Origin: Cubamyces lactineus | Taxonomy: Eukaryota > Basidiomycota > Agaricomycetes > Polyporales > Polyporaceae | Direction: 5' to 3' | Assembly: GCA_022376465.1 (NCBI GenBank) | Contig: JACDTU010000001.1 | Span: 3,162,001-3,226,000 of the forward strand | Length of the DNA stretch: 64,000 nt | Shown: positions 22,431 through 33,473 of the stretch, piece by piece | Layout of the letters: every line of letters begins with the position of its first letter | How positions within the stretch are numbered: the first letter of the stretch is position 1 | The notes under the pieces: model-generated | Seen by the model: the letters and a program-made list of their open reading frames with translations, nothing else | The model's database searches: none | What the model was told of the DNA's origin: nothing | Translations under genes and position numbers: made by a program

Positions 22431-23786
22431 TCAAGCAGTAGCACTTTTCATTGCACCGTGGGTCACGCAAGAAGCCTGTATATCGTAATTGAACCTCTCG
22501 TGGAGGCGCGCGACGATCTCCTGATATCCTGACTCATTTTCAGGAGTAATGATCCCCTTGCGCACCATGAAATCGACCAAAACTACAAAGAGGTGAGCGG
22601 GTCTCCCATGTATCGTGGGTAATTGTTGACATACCGATAGCACTGCTGTATACAAACATCCCTGCGCGCATGTGCTCGATCACCTTCCCGAGAGGGAGTA
22701 GCTGAGTGGGCAGAGATCAGTGACTTGGGGCGCAAAAGGGGGCCAAAGTCCTCTGGAAATCTATCACCGACCTCGAACGATTCAGCTTCACCATCGAGAG
22801 GCTTCAACTTCACGCCCGAGTTGGGAGGTAAGCATAGATCATAAACAAATCTGTCGACGCAGAGCGGCATTAGTTGATCTCATCGTCAGACGAGACTCAG
22901 AAGGATGTATACCCAAGTTCCGGCTGTAACCACCCGCTCGAGGTTCTTTGATACGATTGGTTGTTAGGTCACCAAGAGAATCTCGATGGAATAGGGCTAA
23001 CCTGAGAAAGTTGCTAACAGTGCCTGTCGATTGTGCATATCGCCGCACGATGTCCTCGGGGATGCTTGCCTCCTCCATCGCCTCCTTCATCACACAGTCG
23101 AACACAGCCAAGCCTACCTCGATCCCGCCGGCGACGCTGTTATCGAGGTACCCAGGCCACGTCTGCTTCGTCGCGGCTCGCCGAGGAACCCATATCTCGT
23201 ACGTCGTCCGCTTCCCATCCTCAGCCGGCACCTCCTCGTACACGGTCATATGGACTCCGTATACGGCAACTCCAAAGAGACCTGTTGCGGAGCGCTCCAT
23301 CTGGAATGCGTAGTTGAGAGTGTCGCCGTGCACATCCTCTGCCGCGTGCCCAGGGTAGTCGCGCGGGCCGAACGGATTGCGATAAACGGGGTAGAGCTCG
23401 TTCCGCCATTTGCGCGGACTGATCTCCTCCGGCCAAAATCCCGAGTCTCGCCAGCGCTCGCAGAGGTCCTTCATGACTCGCGATCTCGCGGACGGCGTGC
23501 TGATCCCATCGGCAAAGCTCACCCACTCCCTCCCTGTTGTGCAGTCTTGTCCGAAGAACCATACTGGCTGTGAGGAACAATCGGAGGACTGGGCTTCCTC
23601 GCGCAGCTGGTTGACGATCTCAAGACGTAAGAGTCCGACGACTGGCGAGGTGGGTGGAGGAAAGAGGTGCCATAGGACGAGCCCAGCAGCACCATCCTGT
23701 CTCTCATCCGCAACGCGGATATCGTCGCAGGATTGGACGATGTGCAGAAAGCTCCGAGGAGGTGAGACGGGTGTAGGTCCGGGCAT
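22431..23786 (-). CDS. Nudix hydrolase, DUF4743 type, copy 2
   Basis: A tandem paralogue with the same exon order as copy 1. The start at 23786 gives MPGPTPVSPPRSFLHIVQ. The Nudix region reads AGGIEVGLAVFDCVMKEAME. The small exon after the Nudix box gives RTSSGWLQPELG, spliced with GTATAC..ACAG to [20 protein letters not shown]. The C-terminal exon gives LVDFMVRKGIITPENESGYQ. Compared with copy 1 the tail is extended and unlike it (QASCVTHGAMKSATA, stop at 22431). The N-terminal region is shortened by several residues around ADERQDGAAG. Both copies keep the catalytic Glu pair in KEAMEEA, so both may be active. Confidence 0.9.
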
Positions 23787-23878
23787 GTTGAATTGCTCAC
23801 TTATCTCCTTCCGCTAGGCGGACCTATATATGCCTTTGTAGCCTCTCTACCTCGGACCTGCTAGATGTATCACAAGAC

Positions 23879-24055
23879 CTATTCAATTCCTTCGCGCTCC
23901 TGCCTGAGTGGGCGGACGAAGACTGCGTTGATACGCGCGTAGCGCGCGTGCGGTAAGGGATACGGAGCGGCGTACATGCTGACGCCAGCCACATACACCT
24001 GAAGGGTATGTTCTCCGAGACTCGGGGAATTTGCGAAGTGCTATAACGAGACGTT
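23879..24055 (-). CDS. Possible terminal exon of an unrecognised gene
   Basis: A frame opened by a plausible acceptor (GTTATAG at about 24060) reads HFANSPSLGEHTLQVYVAGV, continues through SMYAAPYPLPHARYARINAV and ends at 23879. The composition looks coding, and a GTAAGT donor lies upstream at about 24147. However, the phases of donor and acceptor do not fit without a shift. I do not recognise the protein. It may be a broken gene. Confidence 0.25.
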
Positions 24056-24219
24056 GTGTCACGAACACATGGTTCTGAATGACTGCGCGGGTGTTTCGAG
24101 AGCGGTAAGTGCACATCTGGCCTATTCGTTATATATGGCCACAAACTTACTCCTCATCCTCGACGATGTAGTGGTGCTCCAGAGGTAGAGCTCAAGATAC
24201 ACCGCGCTACGCAGGGAGC

Positions 24220-24560
24220 TTAAACCGCATGTAGCGGTGGCACATCAGTGTCGCCTCCACTTTTTGGCCGTAGCAAATCGGACTCATCCCTTAGCGATTC
24301 GGTGACGGAGGTTCTGCGCATCGAACCCGTGAACTTCACAGGTATCGCCACATCGAGGCTACCAATCGCGCCGCGGAAACGGAGACACCACTCCGCCCGC
24401 CAGTAACGGACCCAAAGCGTTACCGCGCGTCCAGAACCGGTGCGACATGCGGGATGGATGCCACCACTGACAGCGGCGTCGGCAGGTCTCAATCGAACGC
24501 AGGCCGCCCCGGATCTTATATCTGCAAGATATAATAATGAGCGTACCGCAAGACGTTGCT
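24220..24560 (-). CDS. Possible coding exon of an unrecognised gene
   Basis: A minus-strand frame of about 97 residues is open after a TTGCAG acceptor. It contains AVTLWVRYWRAEWCLRFRGA and GSLDVAIPVKFTGSMRRTSV and ends in VPPLHAV at 24220. This looks like part of a real basidiomycete protein, but no start or upstream exon could be found, so it may be a remnant. I cannot assign a family. Confidence 0.25.
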
Positions 24561-25387
24561 GCGTCCGGTATTTTCTGGCCGATTTGCATTCCCAAGGTCA
24601 AGATCGCGCTGGCAAGGACGCGCCGTAGTTGTGAGCAGCGACACGAGCTCAAAATATAACACCACGGCTGAAATGTCTCACGATCAGAGGCGCGTGGGTA
24701 AGGGATGGCAAGCCCGAGCAAATTCAAGCCAGGTTCGTTGTCGTTTACGAGTAGCTGAGCCGGATATTCCGTAGCCTCATCCTCAGCCTGACGACAGGCT
24801 AGCGCTCTTGGTAAGACAAGGTAAGGCTATCTAGTGCTACCAAGCTCAAAATGGCAGAGGGCATTAGACACGAGCGTCACTCCGGTATGGAGGCAAAGGA
24901 GAAAGCCCTCCCTTCAAGCTTCAAGGCTCGACCGAGCAGCTGAGCGGCGCTGTCACCTACATGCCGGAATTCCAGTGATGTGAGGGCACTGGTGAAGCGT
25001 GACGCATTGTAAAGGGGAATTGATCAGAACCACATGCGAGTGTAGCAGAAGCTCTCTGGTGGGCGTAAACAGACCTTACTCCCGAACGCGCCAGAGATCG
25101 AGGGTGAGTCGTTGAGAACCCCAGTGCTTAAACGACCGCGCGAGCCACTCCAGCACATAAATCGATACCCAGAACCCTTACGGTGTGCGAAGCTGGATAC
25201 TTTGCCATGCGATGAACGAGCGCGTGTCGCAGTCTCCGGAAGCCAACGCTAGATGGAGGTCTGTCTCCACACCGAATGCAGACGCCAGGAAAATGCGCGG
25301 TGACTCGACGGTCAATAGATGTTAAATTACTCCTCATTACCCTACGAGCCCGTCCCGGCTACACGCCTTTCTCACGTAATCACGCTG

Positions 25388-25752
25388 TAGATATCTGAGA
25401 GAAAGAAGGGTACGTATCAGAGTGAGCTTCTCGCTCGACGACTGAATATGCCGAATGAGACTGTACCTCGTTTACGTAGTAGGACCCACATCCGACCTGC
25501 TGATGAGCATAACTCTAGAGGTTGCAGGTCCAAAAACAGGTGACTGTTTCCGCAGAAGGGCCCACTGGCAGGGCCGCCTTCGTGGCCTCCTTTTAACGCG
25601 CAGAGGGGCGCGTTGCAGTGGGGCATTGCAATCGTCAGTTCGGCTTAGCGTCTGGCCTACGCGGTACTCACAGGCAGCGCCGTAGGCAGGGCAACGGTGA
25701 GTGCGGCGAGGCACATGCAGACGAACGCGGAGATGGTCGAGCGAGAGAACAT
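25388..25752 (-). CDS. Candidate small secreted protein
   Basis: The ATG at 25752 opens MFSRSTISAFVCMCLAALTV followed by ALPTALP, a clear secretion-signal profile, and is directly followed by a canonical donor GTGAGT (25671). The second exon is uncertain. One choice gives a peptide with TCFWTCNL and a stop at about 25516. Another gives VGCGSYYVNE and a stop at 25388. No family is recognised; a hydrophobin was considered because of the signal peptide, but the eight-cysteine pattern is absent. It could be a decayed gene. Confidence 0.3.
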
Positions 25753-27487
25753 GGTGTCACTGAGCGGTAGTAAGGGTTGAATGAGCTACCCAGGATGCAT
25801 CACCAGGACGGGTCCTTCGGCCTTCTTATAGCATTCGACACTGGATCACGGCGAACGTCGGCTCATACAGGACACTTCTTCAGCCGAAGCTCCACATCGT
25901 GTATGCGGCGAATGTCTTGGTTTGTGAGACATGGCGCGTTATGCCGCTTTTCCTACATCGTCCCTTCGCGTTGTGCGCCATCAAGTGTCGTGGGATTAAC
26001 GGTGTACCTGGGAGCATGTAATATTATTGGCGTCGGGGGTGCAGCGCAAACGTCCGACGTACAGAGGTACAATATACCGTAGCACTCAGATCCGGAATCG
26101 CATGGCCTATGGGTATACGTGTCCGCATATGACATCAGTTAGGCCTGTATGAGTTAATTTGCATGGCCGCTTGATGCACGTCCTACGAGTACGGCGCGGT
26201 TGAGTCCGGCTCTGTCTACTTCGCGCAATGCGATCATCGTCGAGCAACAACTTGGAGTGACTGTGTCGAGACTGTGTAACAATCATATAGGGCCGTGCGT
26301 GCGACGAACTCGCAGTATGACTTACTTATGTATCAATACGTATGGATATCGTCCACTTAGCAAAACGAATCCAGCCGAATGCCAGGCGGATGAGTCGCCA
26401 ACCAAAAGGCCCAAAACTACTCACAGGAGAAGTGTCATAAGCACCCGTTTGAGACTACAATATCTGCTCTTCAACCAGACAGCATATCATGTTCTCAATC
26501 TCTACCGTTGTTACGCACTGGCTTGCACAATAAGAGGAAGAGAATGCGGATCTTAGAAAGAGGGACGAGTCGGAAGCTTGGAAGAAGGCCGGGATGCCCG
26601 GAGTCAGAGCGCCCAGACCGTACTTTGGGCGCTAATCACGAAGCGCTGGTGGCACTGTTCGACGAGTCCGAGTCTCTAACCATGGTCATCCCCCTCATCT
26701 GCTGGATTCGAGACTGGATGCCCGTTTACGATGCACGCTGATCGCCTTACATGCGAAACCACTCTACCAAAACTGAAAGCGACCATGGAATCTTGCGAGA
26801 GTCCGTGGCGTTCTAAGCCGCTAAGGCTCCGCCGAGGACCCAGGAGTCGTACAACGATGACCCTGTCCGCATCCTACTGGATACTACCGTAGAGCCGGCC
26901 GAGTCACTGTGTTTGCCTGTAATCGAAGTGAGGTAATTCACGCTCGCGCCTTTGTACCGCTCGAAGTCTAATGTCATTTGTTGATAGTAACGTTCACGGA
27001 TCATGCAGGCACTTCAGGCCGCACTTTGCATGGCTAGAGCCATGCTGTATATGCAGGCAGTATGTGCCCTTGCTAACCAATACATTGGAGCGGATTCCAT
27101 GCTTCACGTAGACGAACGCACTGGGAACGGAATCGAGACGATCTGCGTCCGAGTCGTGATGGAAGGCGCCAGCCCATCCATGTGCGGATGCTCTCCGGAT
27201 ACACCAGCCAGCTTTCCCCAGGCCCAGTACGGTTGGGGGCGTATTTGCGCATGGATACCTTGCATACTAATGAGTAACTGTTAAGCTGAGGGCCGGGTTC
27301 AAGTGAACGGTTTCTAGAGGCACAAGTAGGTCATTCCTCGCTACGTATACGGCGCGATGGCGGTTCAGCACGGGTGCCGGAGTGGACGTTCGGAGTTCAC
27401 GATATCCACCGGCACCATGCATCGAATAGTTGGTTATCGGAGCAGGGAGCTTGTAGCCGGGTTAACCGCCCTGCAGTACTTGAGAGC

Positions 27488-27494
27488 TACTTAA
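27488..27494 (+). promoter_or_regulatory. Degenerate TATA-box position of lectin gene 1
   Basis: TACTTAA lies 101 bases before the start, at the same place as TATTTAA in gene 2 and TATATAAA in gene 3. The box is weakened by T-to-C here. Confidence 0.5.
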
Positions 27495-27588
27495 GAAGGA
27501 GTGAACTCGCTGATGTCTCTTCAGGCCGCTCACGTCTCTCTAGTTTCTCTGCAGTCACCACCACATCCCGCCTACTCCATAGCTCGCT

Positions 27589-29185
27589 ATGTCACTCAAT
27601 ACAGACGGCGTCTGTACGTCCCTCTACCTTGTGCCTATTCCGTTTACCCTATTCATGCACACCGTCAGACTATATCCAGCACGCGCACATTCCCGCGCGT
27701 ATTGCTCTTGCTAGCCGTAAGTCGTTCTGGCTGTGTCCATTTTGCAAAATCGTCTCTGATGATCTCGTACATAGACTCCAGCAACGACGGTATATTGACC
27801 TCGTCGAGCAGGCTGAACAGAAATTGACGACTATTCTGTTTGGCAGGAACCCCCGTGATCAGTTGGACCATCAAGGACGAGTTTCTCGACCACATGTGGG
27901 TTATTAAGTCTGTCCCTAACGAGGCCGATACCTACACCATCCGCAACACGGTCGGAGGCACCTTCATGGACAGCGGAGGCAAGTCTCTCCTTCATGCGAT
28001 TCTGGAGCTGTATTCCATGTCATTCACTGGCTACAACGTAGGCCAGACCGCCAAGGGCGCGCAGATCGTCGGGTACCACCAGACCAGCAGCGATAACCAG
28101 AAGTGGATCATCAAGAAGGAAACCTCGGGAACCGGATACTGGAAGTACGTTCAATACGCGCTATCATGGTTGATTATGGCTACCACGATTTGACTGCACG
28201 TTTTCCATGCAGGATTCAGAACAAGGCCACTAAGAGTAAGTCTGATGCCGCTCTATTCAATCTGCATATCTAGGCTTACAGATGGCCTCTCTCAGACTTC
28301 GTCGATCTGCTGTACGGGTCCGTGTACAGTCTTCCCCCACGCTTGCTAGGTGTACTATTGATGAGTGGATCACTAAACAGTGGCATCGCTAACGGAACCA
28401 AGATCGTCGGGTGGAATGGCAGCTGGAACGACAGCACGTCCCTAGGGCACCAGCACTGGACCTTCAGTCCTCAGAGCCTCCGCGGTAGCGAGATCCATAC
28501 GATCCTCAAGAACAGCCCGCATCTCAGGCAGGACTTCAAGAGCTACCAGGCCGACGGCACGTGAGTAACCTCGTCGCGCCCTCGATGCCTATGAACTTTG
28601 AGCTCAGATGAACTTGGCAACAGGTACTTGATTCTCAGCCATGCGCGCCTTCACGAGATCTGGAAACGGTCTGAGCTCTCCAGCCGCAAATGGCGCTCTG
28701 AGATCTTCGACAGCGACCACTTCGCGTTCGGTCCGTAACTATTCTCCTACTCTCCCCGCAACAATTCGCAAGACTGACTCGTTCCATAGCGTATAAGACC
28801 GAAGCTGCCAAGTGGGGCGACGACTCCTTCAAGTCCGATGTACGTATAACTGCCTTCCAACATCTGGCCGGAGCTAACCTGGCCCACAGGGTTTCGCCAT
28901 CATGTGTGGTGTCATGTTCGGCGTGAATCCGACTACCCACGCAAGTCGCGCATACAACTGGGTGGTCAACCCCGAGGACCATTCCACGATCATCTACTTC
29001 GAGTATGTACTGTTCATCCTTGGTGGCGATTGTCCATACTAATGCGTCAATGCCCAACCAGCCCCCAGGACAACACTTTCATCGTAAGGAAGTTCTCACA
29101 AATGCGCTATTCCAAGCTCGCGATGCTGAGCACTTCGGTATAGGACGTCCCGGGCTACAGCGCCTACTACTACGGTGTCTTCTAA
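27589..29185 (+). CDS. Ricin-B-type lectin with degenerate C-terminal cysteine-protease domain (MOA-like), copy 1
   Basis: The family (Marasmius oreades agglutinin and Polyporus lectins) joins a galactose-binding beta-trefoil to a papain-like protease/dimerisation domain and is thought to defend fruiting bodies against fungus-eating animals. The trefoil is read over about 27589-28560 and the protease part over 28625-29185, in about a dozen short exons. Repeated Q/H-x-W type trefoil motifs (QKWI, HQHWTF) are present. At the protease site the position that is Cys in copies 2 and 3 is Ser (AGC, 28712-28714), and the following DD is DH. The active His is replaced by Arg (CGC, 28947-28949). The intron near 27980 has a GC donor where copy 2 has GT. 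No stop or frameshift was seen, so this is likely a lectin without protease activity, or an early pseudogene. The first exon is small and its boundaries are inferred. Confidence 0.82.
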
Positions 29186-29579
29186 GCACAACCGGGCGAC
29201 GCTTTTCGCGTATACCGCACATATATTCCCAGTATGTGCTTGAATATACGGCCTTTATCCATTGCTAATCATCGGGAACGTTACAGAGCTGTGGATTGGC
29301 CCGTCGCGACTGATGCGAGTGTTCTGGTTCGTATATGGCACCTTATGCAGTGATGGCGGTATGTCGTGTCTGTTAAGGTTGAGTTTATGCATTCAACATC
29401 TATGCGCATTGTTACTGTCATGCTTGGGTCTCTGGGTCTCTTGGGAGGTCGGACTCCCACTTCAAGTTACCAAGGGGCTGCTTTGGACAGTCACGGTCGT
29501 CAGCGGGCGCTTCTATACATTCGATGAAACGCCCGTGAACGCGGCTTGCCCGGGCCAAGCCTAACTCACTAACTCCCAC

Positions 29580-30000
29580 TAGGTTGCTTCTCGCCCTCAA
29601 GATTGCTCATCGTGAGATTATGATTATTGCTGAATCCAACTCAAGTATCAGCTGCGACAAATCAGGGCGTGGAAATGAACCTCAAGTCCGTGTCAAGGTG
29701 AAGGCTGCGCGCGCCGCGAGCTGCAGTCCTGGTATTGCCGCCCTTGCTGCTCCATTGTCTCCAAGTCTGTGGGTCTTCAGTTGACGTACAAGAATTCCAG
29801 GATGCCCCAGTGCGCGGGCCTTTTGACGTACACACTGAAATCTTCTGCGCTTTTTGCGACTGCAGCATTGTTCTCCACCTTCAGGGAGATGTATGAACCA
29901 GCAGCGCTGGACTGTTTGGTAAGTGTTCCCTTCCGGCGTCACCTGTAATCTGTCGCGTATTGAACTTGAAGGCTCAGAAGGCCTCAAGGATCCAGAGGAG
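29580..30000 (+). repeat. Degenerate dispersed repeat, copy a
   Basis: Blocks such as CTGTGGG..GTCAGTTGACGTAC-like text and GGACTGTTTGGTAAGTGTTC match the stretch at 35510-35990 (GTCTGTGGGCCGTCAG; GGATTGTTTGGTTAGTGTTC). The frame is not open in either copy. Confidence 0.6.
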
Positions 30001-30902
30001 GGCTAGCCTGATCTAGCGCCCAGATCGCGCTTGGGCGCTCTCGCTAGCACTGCTGAGCCGCCCTTTCCTGAGGATCCTCATCTGCGGTTTCTTTAGACTC
30101 ACCGTCCACACATGCTACACACTCGTTGCACTCCATGCAGGACTACCTAATGTAATCCAAAACGGCCGTGAACAATCGTGAGATACACCCACAGCGTTGA
30201 GCGCTAACTTGAAGGTTCCGACTTCGAGCAAGGACGACCCGCTCCTCATCCGACTACCGGATACGGCGCTGCAAGGTCGGCCAGAGTACTGCGTTTTCCT
30301 TCAGGTCTGAGTGAGGATATTTACGTCTGCGCCTTTGTATCATTCAAAGACTCATGCCAACTCTTGACAGTGACGCCCACGAATTATGTACGTGTGAGTA
30401 AGAGGGCACTCTGGGCTCACAGACAACACTCTGTGTGGATAGGGAAATGCTCTATATGTTAGCAACGTGTGCTCTCGCTAACCTGTAACTCGGCAGCGGG
30501 TCCCTGCTCCACGTAGAGAGAAACACTGAGAATATGGAGGTGAGTCGAATCGTGTCCGAGTCCGAGCCGTGATGGAAGGCACCAGCCTAAATGCTTATGG
30601 ACGCTCTCTGGATACTTGACTAGGCTCGATATACTCGTGGAGAAGATGAGGGGGGACGTTGACGATGAGCTCCTCGCAAACTCGTGAATGAGTGCTTGGC
30701 TGAAGAGGGTAAAGCAAACGCCTCCAGAGGCACAGGTAAGTCATCCCTCGTTGCACACAGTATACGGCATAATGGCGGTTCTGCATGGGTGCCGAAGTAG
30801 ACGTTCGCGGCCCACGACTTTCTCTGGCACCATGTATTGAACGAATGGTCACTTGAGCACGGTATTTGTAGCCGGACTAACCGCCCTGCAGATCTTCGGG
30901 GC

Positions 30903-30909
30903 TATTTAA
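30903..30909 (+). promoter_or_regulatory. TATA-like box of lectin gene 2
   Basis: TATTTAA lies 101 bases before the start, within a block conserved among all three lectin genes that continues with GATGTCTCTTCAGGC. Confidence 0.55.
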
Positions 30910-31003
30910 GAGACGGTAAACTCGTTGATGTCTCTTCAGGCCTTCCACGACTCTCTACCTTCTCTGCAGCCACGACCACATCGCAATAGTCTCATATTTT
31001 GCT

Positions 31004-32610
31004 ATGACCTTCAACAAGGACGGCATTTGTGTGCCCTTCCACCTCGTGCTCGCTCTGTTCACGCTACTGATTCAGGCTCTTAGACTATATCGAGCAAGCG
31101 CATGTTCCCGTGCGTATTGCCCTTGCCGGTCGTAAGTCATCCCAGCTGTGTCCACTCTGACGATCAGCCTCTGATAACTCTATACGCAGACTCTAGCAAC
31201 GATGGTATATAGACTTCGCCGCGAACTTGGCCGAACAGAAATTGACGATTGTTCCGTTTGGCAGGAACTCCCATCATCGCTTGGACCGTCAATGACGACT
31301 TCCTTGACCACATGTGGGTCATCAAGTCCGTCCCCAATGAGGTCGATACCTACACTATCCGCAACACGGTCGGAGGCACCTTCATGGACAGCGGAGGTAA
31401 GTCGCCCCTTTATGTTGGAGCTGTACTCCATGGCATTCACTGGCTACAACGCAGGCCAGACTACCAACGGCGCGCAGATTGTTGGATACCACCAGACCAA
31501 CGGCGATAATCAGAAGTGGATCATCAAGAAGGAAACCACTGGAACCGGATACTGGAAGTATGTTGTAAACAACACTATCATCGTCAACATGGCTATCACG
31601 ATCTAATTGTGGGCTGTCATGCAGGATACAGAACAAGACCACTAAGAGTAAGTATGGTGTTGTCCTAGTCGATTTGCACACCCAGGCTCATGACCGGCCT
31701 CTCCCAGACTTCATCGATCTATTGAACGGGTCCGTGCGCGATCCTCTCCTCAACTCGCTAGATGCATCGTTGATATTCTGCTCATAAAACAGTGGCAGCG
31801 CCAACGGAACCAAGATCGTTACTTGGTCCGGAAGCTGGAGCGATGGCACGTCCAAGGGGCATCAGCACTGGATCTTCAGTCCCCAGAGCCTCCGCGGAAG
31901 CGAGATTCACACCTTACTCCTCAGGAACCCGTGGCTCAGGCAGGACTTTAAGAGCTATCAGGCCGACGGCATGTAAGTGACCTCGTCGCACCCGCGAGTT
32001 CCGGCACAATTAAGCTCAGGCGAACCCAATAACAGGTACTTGATTCTGAGCCGGGCGCGCCTCCAGGAGATTTGGCGTAGGTCCGGCCTTTCTGCCCGCA
32101 AGTGGCGCTCTGAGATCTTTGACTGCGACGACTTTGCGTTCGGTCTGTCACCGTTTCCCTACTCTCCCTACGACGACAACTGACAATTGGCATCGTTGAC
32201 CTGTCCCCTAGTGTACAAGGCCGAAGCTGCCAAGTGGGGTGACGACACCTTCAAGGCCGATGTGCGCACAGCCGCCTTCCGACTCCCGGTCAGAGAGGCT
32301 AATGTGACTAACAGGGATTTGCCATCTTGTGTGGTGTCATGTTTGGCACGAACCCGACGACCAACGAGGGTCATGCATACAACTGGATGATCAACCCGGA
32401 GAACCGTTCTGCAATCGTCTTCTTCGAGTATGTACCACCTGGTTTTAGTGGTTTCGGCCCACGCTGATGTTTCATCACCCGGCTAGACCTCAGAACAACA
32501 CTTTCATGGTAACAGATTGCTTACACATGAGCTATTTCATACTTGCGATGATGCTGACCACTTCTGTACAGGACAACCCGGGCTACAACGCCTACTTCGG
32601 CGTTTTCTAA
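31004..32610 (+). CDS. Ricin-B-type lectin with C-terminal cysteine-protease domain (MOA-like), copy 2
   Basis: Same domain order as copy 1: beta-trefoil lectin (about 31004-31975), then protease domain (about 32036-32610). The active-site Cys is present (TGC, 32124-32126) within FDCDDF, and the active His is present (CAT, 32372-32374) within GHAYN, so both lectin and protease functions may remain. Known relatives need a metal ion for protease activity; the nearby acidic pair DD is kept. The trefoil shows NQKWI and HQHWIF. Introns carry canonical GT..AG ends, including the one that has a GC donor in copy 1. All exons checked join in frame. Adjacent copies are in the same orientation. Confidence 0.85.
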
Positions 32611-33473
32611 GCACGCTCGAGACGCGGTGCTCGCATGCGCCCTGCCTACTACCTCCAGTATGCATTCGCCTATGTGATCTTCGACGTATACCTCTGATCA
32701 GCGGAAGCCCCGCAGCGTTATGGATTGGCCCGTCTTGACTGATATGAGTGTTCTGATTTCGTGTATGGCACCGTCACAGTTGGGTCTGCGTACTAGTTGC
32801 TTGTTGAGATTGAATGTATGTTCTTGTCAACGCCCATGCGCATTATGATCGCCATGCCCGAGGCTCCTGCCCGTGAGAGGTTAGACACCCGTTTTGACTC
32901 AGAAGCAAGCTGAGCCTGTTGTGGACAGTCGTCCTCTGGCACGATGTCGGTTTCGGACGGATACCCGCGTGCCATTTACGTATTACAGTAGCAATTATGA
33001 CTGCTCATTCGTTAGAACTGGAAGACAATGGCCAATGACTACTAATACAAAGTCATGTTGGAGGCTCCCTTCTCCGCACAGGCTCGCTTTTAAGAGTCTA
33101 AACATGGACGTCACTACGTGAGCTCGAAGACTCGGCCGATAGCTCCCGTGCCAGATAATCTTGCGCCTCGACAATTGATCCAATTCTAGATATTCATGGC
33201 GTAGCCGTCGCACAAAGCGGCTAGTATGGCTTGGGTCAGTAGCCGCTTGGGTGAGTCTGCTTAGTCTGCTTGTGAGATATGTACCGGCACACAGCAAACC
33301 GACACATGGCTGCATCTGGCCTAGATTCCACACGCTCAAAGTCGGCTACAACAGCTCGACACCTACGCAGACGACTACACGTCAGCACACTGTCAAGTAT
33401 ATGGTGCCCAATCGATGTCCCTGAACGTTCTCTGCACTTGAGTACAATACTGCATTGAAGGAGAACGCAACAC
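32611..33473. other. Intergenic between lectin copy 2 and F-box gene 1
   Basis: The first 360 bases are the duplicated 3' flank. The rest shows no gene. Confidence 0.5.

Larger units (their letters stand above)
23787..27588. other. Gene-poor stretch with weak coding remnants
   Basis: About 3.8 kb without a recognisable complete gene. Three stretches on the minus strand have coding character and are listed separately (23879-24055, 24220-24560, 25388-25752). The last 600 bases (about 26930-27588) are the upstream part of the first lectin gene and are repeated upstream of the second one. Confidence 0.5.
26930..29560 (+). repeat. Tandem duplication unit 1 (lectin gene 1 with flanks)
   Basis: This unit and the one at about 30310-32970 share gene, 5' flank and 3' flank with an offset of about 3.42 kb; for example the same exon starts at 27845 and 31263. 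The flanks have diverged more than the exons. Confidence 0.75.
29186..31003. other. Spacer between lectin copies 1 and 2 with duplicated flanks
   Basis: The first 370 bases resemble the 3' flank of copy 2 (32611-32970). The last 690 bases resemble the 5' flank of copy 1 (26930-27588). Between them, about 29580-30000 resembles 35510-35990 upstream of copy 3. No intact gene is seen. Confidence 0.65.
30310..32970 (+). repeat. Tandem duplication unit 2 (lectin gene 2 with flanks)
   Basis: Second copy of the roughly 2.65-kb unit. The common 3' flank contains TTATGGATTGGCCCGTC (gene 2) against CTGTGGATTGGCCCGTC (gene 1). Confidence 0.75.

Noticed and set aside
25417..25752. Hydrophobin gene
   Set aside because: The signal peptide fits, but the eight-cysteine pattern with CC pairs cannot be found in any frame downstream.
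29760..30000. Possible coding exon between lectin copies 1 and 2
   Set aside because: Its relative at 35510-35990 does not keep the same frame, so it is treated as a non-coding repeat.
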